Shown here: piece after piece, positions 23,591-33,700 of the stretch
Layout of the letters: each line of letters starts with the position of its first letter
Position numbering within the stretch: the stretch's first letter is position 1
Assembly: GCA_038503035.1 (NCBI GenBank)
Contig: JAVSML010021692.1
Coordinates: forward strand, 620,001-684,000
Length of the DNA stretch: 64,000 bases
Origin: Crocodylus rhombifer
Lineage: Eukaryota > Chordata > Crocodylia > Crocodylidae
Direction: 5' to 3'
Notes under the pieces: model-generated
Told to the model about the DNA's origin: nothing
The model's input: only the letters and a program-made list of their open reading frames with translations
The model's database searches: none
Program-made: the position numbers and the translations under genes

Positions 23591-25340
23591 TTCTAAAGGT
23601 TTCAACTTATCAGCTTCCTTTGCCTAGCACAGTTCATAGCCTTCCTCTGGGAACAAGTTAATCTAGGACTATATGATTTATTAGCACAAATCTTATTCAA
23701 ATGAAATTCCAGGAACATTTAATTATACCTCCCCTTTACCATCAAAGCTGCAAAGTTCTTTTTAATCACATCTTCAGTGCTGAACTCTGTGCCAGTTATC
23801 AACAGATTTAAACATTCAGCTTTGATATCCTCAAATATCAAGTTCCAAACAATTCTGTTCTCATGTATTATTAACCTGCCACTAGAAAATGTCTTTGAAG
23901 TAACAGTATTCTGTATGATGCCAAATACACAAAATATCTCTAATAACAGCACATAAATTCAGTTTACTGACAAATTCCAAAAATATTTATTACTGTACCC
24001 TGGATAAATGAGGAAAGTAATTAAAGTATAAAACCACCGTGAATCCGTGCAATCAATCATATGTTTTATTTTCCTCACATCTGTGCAAATAAAGCTTTTC
24101 TTAGAACACAGAATAGAATTGTCATGTACTTGTATGCAGCTAGAAAAAGAGGTGACGTGTTAAGATAGGTATGGAGCCTATAAATGTAAGGCTGTACAAC
24201 TGCTCATGGGGCATTGGTGTAAATCAATTCAAGATGGCTGCTACAGAGAGAGTAATGGCCTGTGTGCACGTACGTTCTTCCATGAAGACTTGCCTTCTGT
24301 CGTCTTGAACATTCAATAAATAACTATTCTGGCTGAAAACCCTCATGTATGAATAACATAATATGCTACATAATATTTAATATGTCACTGAAAAGAGAAA
24401 TGTTTGGGACAAAACTATGTGCTAAAAATGAGGACAAATAGGATAATAATGAATGACTAAAACATGGTGACTTAAAGGTATATAGCTCTAAATAATTCCA
24501 CTCTATTTCCTAATACTTTTCAAATGACATTGATTACTAAATCCTGTATTAGCTATTATGTTCTCTTTTTAGGACTAGCAAGCACGTTACTCACCAATGA
24601 TATGGAGACTGCCTGCCCTATAGCCCATCAGGGAGAACAGGTTAAGAGGGCAAGGATTTTAAGGAACAAAACAGCTTACTGATCAACTCTAAACAAACAA
24701 ATACATGAAGCATTTCATTTTGTTTTCAGAGATCACAAATAATTTCTAGACAATATCTTCATTTAGCTTTTGATAAGTTTGTAAATAGGTCCTATAACTG
24801 AAAGAAAGAAACACTTAGGGAATTTTGAAGTGGTAAAAATTAAAGATGTGGAAAAGGTTGGAAATTTGCATTTATGCTTAAACTTTGATAAAAAACAAAT
24901 GCTTGAAAGTGTAGAACTGCAGGCAAACCCCCAAATAACTGTAATTCTGTTTCTGCTTATCCACTTATCTGGCATTTCCAGTCATAAAACATCCTCAGAG
25001 ACATGTAGCTGACCACAGCTTAAGACTTCAATAATCAGTACTGAATAGTGAAAGTCATACTGTCTGATACATCTCATACTAATACCAGTATTACTAACCC
25101 ACCACATGTTCACCAGTCACACAACTAAAGACAGTCTGCTATTTCCTTTTTCAAGGAACCAACACAAACACCTTACTTCTTACAGGTCAAAAAAGCATAT
25201 GGAAGGCTTTCTCTTGCTTTTCTTTTCTTCCAATTTGGTTAGACAAATTTTAAGAAATACACAATCATGTGATACTTTACTGTCATACTTTAGCACTACT
25301 TTTGAATATCCCAGCATAAGGCTCCAAGACTCTCCCAAAT
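23591..25340. other. non-coding flank
   Basis: AT-rich. The part 24150-24350 has a TATAAATG string and an AATAAATAA string spaced as in an LTR, but no TG...CA borders or duplications that I can fix, so it is not called. Confidence 0.35.
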
Positions 25341-25930
25341 TAAGGTGCCCACAGCACCTTGTGCATCAGCATTCCTGTGCTTCAAAACGTTGCCCAAGGC
25401 ACTTCAAACAAGCTTTAGATAAAGCACCCCTACTGCCATTTTGAAGTATGGGTAGGGGCAACGTATAAGGGGTGCACGTGCACCCCTTGAGCGTGGTGGT
25501 GCACCCCCTGCAAAAATGCACTGCCAACACTGTCAGCGGTGCCTGCAAGTGGTTGCCACTTGCCACCCCACCACTGACACCACCAGCAGCATCTGTGGAT
25601 GGTCCGTGATTCCACTGGCCAACGCTGCCGGAGGTGGCTGTGGGTGGTCACCGACCCTTGGTTGGCACTTGCCACCCCCTCTCTCCACCACTGACAGTGC
25701 CAGCAGCATCTACAGGAGCTCCCCCACTTACCACTGCTGCGCTCCTGCCGCTTCCGCCACCACCACCCCCCCCCCCAGCCACTGTGGGCACACGCCATTC
25801 ATGAGCACAGGGATACTGATACACGAGATGCTGGAGGCTGCTGGAGCACAGTAGACTCCAGCAGACTCAATTAATCAAGTCGGCTCTAATGCACTGTAAT
25901 TATAGCATGTCGGCGTAGCCTTGCTGCTCA
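25341..25930. repeat. GC-rich dispersed repeat with palindromic head
   Basis: It begins with foldback-family words (CAAACAAGCTTTAGATAAAG, 25408-25427). It contains the perfect 22-bp palindrome at 25467-25488 (AAGGGGTGCACGTGCACCCC and TT) followed by GTGCACCCCCTGCAAAAAT. The same GGGGTGCA-TGTGCACCCCCTG wording returns at 42639-42680. The CCACCACTGACA-type trinucleotide-rich interior to about 25770 makes long chance frames on both strands. Confidence 0.5.
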
Positions 25931-27045
25931 TGTATAGGCCCCTAACAGATGTTACACTTAAGATGTGATTAACTGGTTAATCTTGTCTTACGCAGTGACC
26001 TAATTCAAGTAGTTAATGGAGTGATGTGGTTAGTTCTTATCATGCCTTTAATTACACCTTTGGGACTCCCACGGCTCCGGAGGCTGAGAGTACAGGGAGA
26101 CAAGTTTATTTCTTCTTACTGGCACAGAGGAAGCCTGGGCAATATGCTGTGTTGAGATCTGATACTTTAGATAGTGGAGAAGCCACAGGAGACTGGAGAG
26201 ATGGGCATCTGTGGGAGACCATAGAGTTGGAGAGAGCTGGGGAACACCTGGGCAGACTTGGCAGCTCCTAGCCACACCCCTACCCACTCTCCTAGCCCCA
26301 GTCCCAGCTTTAAAAAAAAAAAGCCCCACACTCCCTGGCTGCTGCCAGCCTGGGGGGGGGGGGGTGCAATCCCTGCTGTACCCCACTTCTCCCACAGTGC
26401 ATGGGGGGCTCTTCCACAAGCCCCTCAAAGCCCTAACAGCTGCTACAGCAGCCAGTGAGTGCATGGCTTTTTTTTTCCTTTTCAAAGAGCCGGAATGTTG
26501 GGGCCGGGCAGGTCAGCTATTGACAGGGCTGGGAGGGTGGGCAGGGATGGGAGCTCATGGCAGAGCCCTCCATGCAGTGCAGGGCAGTTAGGGGCAGCAG
26601 GAATTGCCTCCCCCACCTGGCAGCAACTGGCGTGTATGGGGCTTCTTTTTTTTTTTATATAGTGCCAGGACTCTGGGGCTGGGCGGGGCAGCCATTGGTG
26701 TGACTGGGAGAGCGGGTGGAGGTTGGGGGACACTCAGGGGACTGGGTGAGCAGGCAGGGGATGAGGCCTGGCGGGGGTCCCCCCATGGCCCTCTCCTCCA
26801 GCCCCCCTCCCGACCCCCTACTTACTGGCACGGAGTCCAGGTCTGCCTCCCTGCGGTGGTGAGTGGGGACTGCCCAAATCTCTGAAGCTCTACAAGACTT
26901 TTCTGAATTGATTCGGAGAGCTTTCAATTGATTTGGACCTTTTTATTGGTCTCATGATTTGATTCAGATTTGGAGATTCAGTCGCCAAATCGGGCTGAAT
27001 CACCTCCAAATCAAATCAGCACACGAACCTTTGTACAGCCCTAAT
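25931..27045. repeat. composite GC-rich repeat block
   Basis: It contains a decayed copy of the GATGTTACACTTA family (25938 onward) and A/T homopolymers each followed by GC-rich sequence (26311-26322, 26468-26478, 26646-26658). The AT-rich end 26885-27045, with GATTTGATTCAGATTTGG and GTACAGCCCTA, resembles in reverse the AAGGCTGTGTGAAGC sequence at 14835. Several nested old DNA elements are likely, and no gene is supported. Confidence 0.4.
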
Positions 27046-28373
27046 CCCCAGCTCTCCCTGGGTCTGTGTCCACCCAAGGGAGCAGAGTTTGGGATGGTAG
27101 TTTGTCCACAGGTGGGGAACTAGAAGAAATGCATTCTGGGATGCTGGAGGACTTATAATTGCTCATATTGGCTTTATAGGGCAGACCGCAACACAAGCTG
27201 TGTAACACCAACTGGGAATACTCCTTGCCCAAAGAGGTGTAAGACACCCAGAATGGACTTGGCTCATCTTTTCGTGCCCTAATGCATGGATGCTCATGTC
27301 TTCAGTACATTTAATAAGTGGGAAGGGTAATATCTAACTACACCCTTATTAGTCCCACCATGCTGTATGAGAACATCTCTACATTTCCAACATATTATAT
27401 TTCAAATATTTCACAGCTGATGACTCTTCCTTTCCCAGGTTGAAAATACATCTCCCATTGTTTGAACTTGATTTCTAGCTGGTTGTATCTTAGAGGGAGA
27501 GTTTCTGCCTCACCATGGAAGAGCAAACAGAAAATATAGAGGCTGATATAGATATGCCATATATATAATGAAGGTGAATCAAGACTGACCTTTCTTCCTT
27601 TTAATGGAATAACAGCTGGAAGATTGGTATATATGAAAAATAAGAGAAGTTGGCCTGTGGGAAGGACAAGTCTCTGTACAGAGAAGGCAGGAAGCATAGT
27701 GCTGGTGCTTCTGGCCCATATGGGGAGGTGAACTACTCCTGGCTTCTCCCTTCCTTGTGTCTACCTGATTCGGGGAACCTGTGAAACTCAACAGTCAGTC
27801 TGCAAGCGGTTGGTGTCAGCTCTGTGCCAATTGTCTAGGATAGGTCTCCTTATTTGCATTTCATTTTGTCTTTCTGTAGCTGACACATTGTTATTTAAAT
27901 GAAGGCTTTTGAACTCAGATGTTTTTTCACGCAGATCTGTACCACTTCCCAGCTGAACTGAAAACGTCAAAACTTTTTCTATGAAAGCAAGTAAAAAGGG
28001 CAATATTTTCTCTTTAGATCACTCAGGATTACTGGTGGGTTGGGATATTATTGGTTATGTCCTTTAAGAATATAAAAGGCACCCATAATGGTCAAGCATT
28101 ACAATAGCAGCTATATATAAATTCTCCCCAACATACGATTAAGAGCTGTATTATAGTTTTTAAAGAGCAGCTGAGATAAGGGAAGTGCCAAGATACAGCA
28201 CACTCATAACATTTGCTGGAGTCATTTGGTCTGTGTAGTGCTGCTATGGGAGGGCATTCTGAAATGATAGATATTGTATTCTTTTTAAAAGTACCAGGCT
28301 CTAAGCATTTGACAGTGCTCCATCATATCCTGATGCATCATATTCATAGATACCATCTATGAACTGACTACCC
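27046..28373. other. non-coding flank
   Basis: No frame here has both splice signals and protein-like composition. The sequence may include the 3' UTR of the minus-strand gene that ends at 28664. Confidence 0.35.
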
Positions 28374-28582
28374 ACAGGAGTTTTCCATCTATTGACTCCT
28401 CCGTGAAATCATATGGAATATGAACTTCCATTTCTACCCAAGATAACTTTTACAACCTTTTCTTCAATGCCTGATGAAGGGTGTTTGTGCCCAAAAGCTT
28501 GCAATTAAAATTTTTTTTCACAAAAATCTTGGTCTAATAAAAGATATCTTCTCTACTACAAGTCCTGATTGCTATGATATCC
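28374..28582 (+). repeat. dispersed SINE-like repeat copy
   Basis: Counterpart of 21713-21932 in opposite orientation: GCCTGATGAAGGGTGTTTGT, AAAAGCTTGCAATTAAAA and TTGGTCTAATAAAAGATATC, then a shared tail CCTGATTGCTATGA. Confidence 0.8.
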
Positions 28583-28663
28583 TCGCATTCTTAGGGGCAC
28601 TTGGTGTCTTGGTCCCAAAGCTAGTGACCTCTTATTTTAATTCTTGAAAACTGTTACCAAGAA

Positions 28664-28745
28664 TCATGAAACTGAGCTTTCAGAAGAGTTATTCTGATTA
28701 AGATAAGGAATCCCCACTTTACTGTGTAGGTAATCTGTTATGTCC
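28664..28745 (-). CDS. putative terminal coding exon of an unidentified gene
   Basis: On the minus strand an acceptor ATGATTTCTAG is followed at 28745 by one base that completes the split codon of the exon at 29178-29305 (AG + G = Arg). It then has 26 sense codons and TGA (28666-28664). The tail reads DITDYLHSKVGIPYLNQNNS then SESSVS, a hydrophilic, serine-rich end that looks like a natural C terminus. I do not recognise the family. ATTAAA on the minus strand at 28641-28636 is only about 20 bases after the stop and probably too close to be the poly(A) signal. A chance match is possible because the exon is short. Confidence 0.45.
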
Positions 28746-29177
28746 CTAGAAATCATGAGATTTTCAAAAAATAATGAATGTTGAATTTTTTTTAATTTCC
28801 ACTGTTTTAACTTTCCATTCTGCTTTCTACATGTTAGAGGCCACTCAGTTACCATTTTCCAACTCCTCTGCAACTAAACACAGTTTCCTTTAAAAAAAAA
28901 AAAAAAAAGAAAATGTAAATTTTCACATAATCATTTGCCTCCAGGAGCTGGAACTTAAAACAGCAAGTATTGTAAGCCTCATGAGAAAAAGAGCTGCTAA
29001 CACAAGTTTTTGTCCCACTGGAGCATTATCAAATTAAGAGCACAGGGTCAATAGTGTTGCTGGTTTCAGTCCATTTCCTGATGAACACTTACCCCCATCA
29101 GAGAAATAAATGGCACAGGTGATGCCAAATAGCAACATTATTAGCAATATCATCAAGGATGTATTAGACTCAATTAC

Positions 29178-29305
29178 CTGTCCAATTCAATAGGTGATCC
29201 TTCACATAATGCAAGGCGGCTAAGGATCTTGACCATGCTGTGTCTGATTTCTGGATGAAGAAAAGACATCAGTCTCCAGTTGATAACAGCGTTCTTGTGA
29301 AGTGC
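29178..29305 (-). CDS. putative penultimate coding exon of an unidentified gene
   Basis: This 128-base block on the minus strand lies between an acceptor GAATTTTTAG (next base 29305) and a donor CAG|GTAATTG (GT at 29177-29176). Only one frame is open throughout: ALHKNAVINWRLMSFLHPEI then RHSMVKILSRLALCEGSPIE and LD, followed by AG of a split Arg codon. The composition is protein-like, with amphipathic helix spacing reminiscent of ARM/HEAT-type repeats (weak inference). Phase 2 at its end fits the exon at 28745, across a 432-base intron. It sits about 900 bases upstream of the GALNT15 start, divergently oriented. I could not find an earlier exon by eye. Confidence 0.5.
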
Positions 29306-30204
29306 CTAAAAATTCAAATATTACTACAGTAAAACTACTCCTACATTCTAGGTTCAAGTTGTTACTACACATATAAATCTGTTTCATAAATAACATGCAT
29401 TCAACCCTGTCATCAATTCAAAAAACCCTTATGTATTATACAGGCTATTCCCAGCTCTTTAAATACATCTGACTCATAACAATGAGCTGGGCTTCTTGAT
29501 TTGTTTTGCAAACTAGTATATTCCTCCTTATATTTTACTTTTAACAGTTTCTTGCAAAGTTTTCATTTGACAGGAAAAGAACAGTGAGGGCATTAGGACC
29601 AAGAGAAAGACGCACACATTGCTCTGTATTATGTCTGGCAAAGTGCTTCCTGACTGAGTGCTGTACTTATGTGTGAAAGAAAGTCAGGGACTGAGTAGTT
29701 CTCATCTGTTGATCTCAGTTAACTTGAAGCATCAAAAAGTGGGGAAGCTGTCAGAACTGCTTGCAAAGATAAGACATTTCACTCCAGCCCAGGCAGCAAC
29801 TGGAAACTTTGCAGTGAAAGGAAATATTCTGGAAGGAAACTATAAAAATGGAATTTCTTTTTGTTTTTTCTTTCTTTAAGAAAGACCAAAGCTTAAATCA
29901 TCTTTTAATGGGCATTTTGGTCAACTAAACATATTCTTTTATAGACAATTTGGAATTCTGTATAATAAAGACTCGTCTTTATCTAACTGGATCTGTGTCC
30001 TCGTTCATGAGTAGGCATTTTCTATTTTGTCTGCAAACATAGGGAAAAAGCATGAAACGACATCAGTGAAATGTGAGGGGGGAAAACTCTCTTGGCAGGT
30101 AGTAGTAGCCAGTTCTTTGCTGCAAAGAAACCTGAGACCTTGGATATAAGAAACATCCAAGTGATATTTAACATGACCATCTGTATTGCTTTGTCACCAA
30201 CAGT
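29306..30204 (+). promoter_or_regulatory. presumed 5' flank / 5' UTR of GALNT15
   Basis: A TATA-like CTATAAAAATGG lies at 29840-29851, about 360 bases before the start codon. A pyrimidine tract ending in AG at about 29880, and TTTGTCACCAACAG just before the ATG (ending 30203), could be splice acceptors. If so, the true first exon would be non-coding and lie further upstream. No CpG island is visible. The assignment is positional only. Confidence 0.25.
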
Positions 30205-30749
30205 ATGTTCTTGAGGAAGAGGTGCAGATATGGATCACGTAAGCTGCAGTTTCTCTTGTTGTTGCTGATGCTGGGGTTTTTGCTATTGATGGTTACAATG
30301 CTGAATCCACCACCCAGGGATCTGAACAAGGAGGGGACATCCCAACCAGTGAAGTTCACTCTCAGAGAAGGGTATCAGCTGGACTTTGCCGAGACCCAAG
30401 AGATGTTGGAGACTCAGGAGGAGAGACAGCAGTACTATCCTATGGAAGGGTTGTCACCTTTCATCTCCCTTCGGGAGGATGAACTGCTAGTGGCCATCCT
30501 GGCACCCACCATCAAAAGGAACCACAGCAGGACTAGGAAGGGATACCGAATGGTGAAGCAGCACAGTAAAAGGCATGAGGAAAGGATTGAGGTCAAGCTA
30601 AAAGAAGACCCAGAGTCTCTTCCCCTGCAGGATGGAGACTGGGATGATGGGGGTGAGCAATTGCTTGGCCTGGAAATTCACGGTTTCAATGAAGCGCTCA
30701 GTGAGCAGATCTCTCTGCGTAGGGAGCTGCCTGAGGTACGACATCCTTT
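30205..30749 (+). CDS. GALNT15: GALNT15 coding exon 1: anchor and stem
   Basis: Start ATG at 30205 has A at -3. The first 13 residues are basic ([13 protein letters not shown]), followed by a leucine-rich anchor of about 20 residues, as expected for a Golgi type II protein. The stem contains NHS (a potential N-glycosylation site), the family-typical [12 protein letters not shown] and the PEVRHPL end. The donor is CCTTT|GTAAGT, leaving phase 2 (TT). The open frame continues only to TAA at 30751, inside the intron. Confidence 0.95.
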
Positions 30750-33700
30750 GTAAGTAAAACATCCTAATTAATCCCTTAAAAGACACCCAATCCTTCCCTG
30801 TTGTTACCCTTAAGGAAGCCCTCCCTTGACCCCCCAACCCCTGATCCCTATTATATTGTCTCAATCAACTTGAAAGACCAGCCTTTACTATACCACCTTC
30901 CTATAGGGCAAAATGTATTCTGCCTAAAATCCTGTCCCTTTTACCACCTCCACGCAACAGCCTCAGCGTCTGAAACAGGGTTATGCACTCTGATCAGCAA
31001 GACTTTTCCTAGTTAAAGCCAGCACACTCCTCCAGTCTCCTTAAATAATTTAGGGTAAAATAGTTTTTGTTTCTTTCCATTATAACGTCCATTAAACCCT
31101 CTGGGGATTTTAGGAGAACAGCAGATTATATAACAAGAGCCAAGAGAGATACCTATCCTATTTTCTCCCCTTTTTATGAGTTGTAATTATATGAATCTCA
31201 GTTTTCTTGAAATGATACTCTCAGGTTTAAGTTGTCAAAAGCAAGAAGCTTTGAGTTTTTCCTCTTGAGAACTGTATGGAGGATAAAAAGACTTCAGGGA
31301 GTTACAGAAACTAGATGGGGAAAAAAGAATGATTGGGTGCTCCCATCCAAACAGGGGGATAGGAACAAGTGCACAATGAACTAGCATACAAAAATTACTT
31401 AGTTTGCAGAATTTTCTCACTTTTTATGTGCCTTTTTTGATCATTTATTTTCATGGGTAGAGGAAACTGCTGTGTTTCACCCAGGTAGCCAACAAGATAT
31501 GACACCAGATCTCAAAGTGTGATAGCACTTACTTACTGCCAAGCTTGTTTAATGAGGTCTATGGGGACCTCTGCTGGTGTATGTGAGAATGGAAAAATGT
31601 TGCAGACAGCTGCTTTATTTAGCAGGTGCCATGCTCAGTCAGGATGTGTTGTTGCATGTGAGCTACAGGCGTGACCAGTGTGTCATGAATGTGAACCACA
31701 AAAATGAACTAGGCAGTCTGGTGGATGCAAATAGTAGTCATATTAGTGGCTGTTTATGTTTCTTTTGTTAAATGACCTTGTATACTTTGACTCATGTACT
31801 TACTCCCCGTGTTCCACTCAGCTGAGCAGCTCTTTGTTTTCAAGGTTTTCCTGATGCACATTCTGCGCCGAGTTTTACTTGCTCAGGTTAGCCACATTCT
31901 TAATCATTTGGGGACTGAAATAAACTGAACAAGTTGGGCACAGTTCTGCACTGAGCTATGCATGACCCTTGCAATTCTGTGTAGGATATTGCTTGGAGCA
32001 GGTTTTGTTTTCCTAATCTGAGTCCAAAAGTACTAAACCCCTTGATTATTGAATATTTTTAGTGTCTACATTATGTCTAGGACACCAGGATTTGATCCCT
32101 ATTCCTAGTGATATAAGGATATGATTTGCTGCATGTTCACAGGCTCTTAGGGCATAAAGGGATAATGTTTTTTATATTACATCTTCTTAAGTTGTGCGTT
32201 CCATATCGATCTTGCTAACTTTGCAAGGTGAGCAGAGAGTAAAAGAAAATTTCTGGTCCTGCTTCTCCTGTCACCTTTTGTGTTGTTTGTTTATATTATA
32301 AGATCTTTCTATGTTAAGCACTCTTGATGCTCTCAAAGGACCACAGCATCAGAGCAGTTAAGATGTCTTCCTACAGCTCCAGAAACATGACTTCAAGCAG
32401 TGCTCTATATTTATGCTGATGGCAAGACCCAGTCAGCGAGTCCCTGGTCATTCAAACTAGGAGTCAGAAGGGCCAGATGTTATCCAATATTGGCTATGGA
32501 AACCATCATATGTTAACTGTGCTAGCCCAATGGGCTACTGTCACACTGCTGGGACATGAGAGGTCAGACCCAATATAAGAGCTGTGGTTTGGGGGCTGGG
32601 GAGGAGTGTCACACAACTAAGAAATGAGGCAAGGAATTGTAATGCTGAACAGAGCACTGCCTTAGTCCCTTTGAGAACCAAGGACTCCTAGTTAGATTCT
32701 ACCTCACAAGTTTCCCAGGAGACATGGAAGAACTATGCCCATTTTACAGATAGGTAGCTGAGGAACAAAGTCAACTATGGGCTTGCCTATGCCCCTGCAG
32801 TAACAGGTCCTAGTAAGGGGAGGGTTGAGCAGGCCTTTTGCACTCAAGTCCACTAACATACTCAAGCCCTGAAAGTTTGCAAGTGAGGCTCTCTTGGGCT
32901 TATCCCCAGCAGCCGCTCTTGAGTTCCTTGTCTCCAGCAGGCCTAAGAGTGGCTTCTGTGGACATAAGCCCATAGCACCTTACTGTGAATGTACAGGTCT
33001 GGAGGGAATCAATTTGGTCAGGTAAGCAGGGTGTAGATAGGATATATTCAACCCCATCCTTGCCTGGACCCACTGCTGCAACAGTATGGGAAGTCCTATT
33101 GGGCAAGCTGAGATTTAGTGATCTAGTTAATCTGTGCATCAAGTTACTCCTTGTGCTAGATTCTACCTGGTTCTTAAACAGCTGTGCCATGGGAAGATGG
33201 AGCATATTGACATCCCTTCCTGCATGGTTCAGTTAACTGTGATTCTTTCAGTAGGTGGGAGTTCAGGAATTGTTCTGGGGACACACAACATCTGCAAATG
33301 AGCAGAGAAGGCAAGAGAGAACAGGTGGATCTCTGCTGCTTCCAAACTAGCTGACAACGTTGGGAAGCATAATGGCATAGAGCAGTTTGTAGGCCCCGGA
33401 GAAGTAGCTTGGCTCTCTGAAGAAGAGTCTCTCTCTGGCACCACCCCAGCATGCCATCAAAGAATGATCTCACCCTAAGCAAGCAATAAATCTCACACAA
33501 CTTTTTTAGGGTCAATTCCCATAGCCAGAGAGAGGTGTCAGGCCTGAACAAAAGATAAAGAAGTGGGGGTTGTAACAGGGCCCCACTCCAGGGGTGGCTG
33601 TGATGCCCCTGGAGCCCAGGTTACCTTAATTTCCTTTGGGCAAGCTTCCCTTCCTCTCACTTGTTACACTTTGATGTAATTATGCTTTTAGAAAAAGGGA

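Noticed and set aside
24150..24360. Possible solo LTR (TATAAATG, later AATAAATAA)
   Set aside because: No TG...CA borders or flanking duplication could be fixed.
33174..33551. 125-codon minus-strand frame, considered as an upstream exon of the unknown minus gene
   Set aside because: No donor giving phase 0 into 29305 could be matched, and an overlapping frame is equally protein-like.
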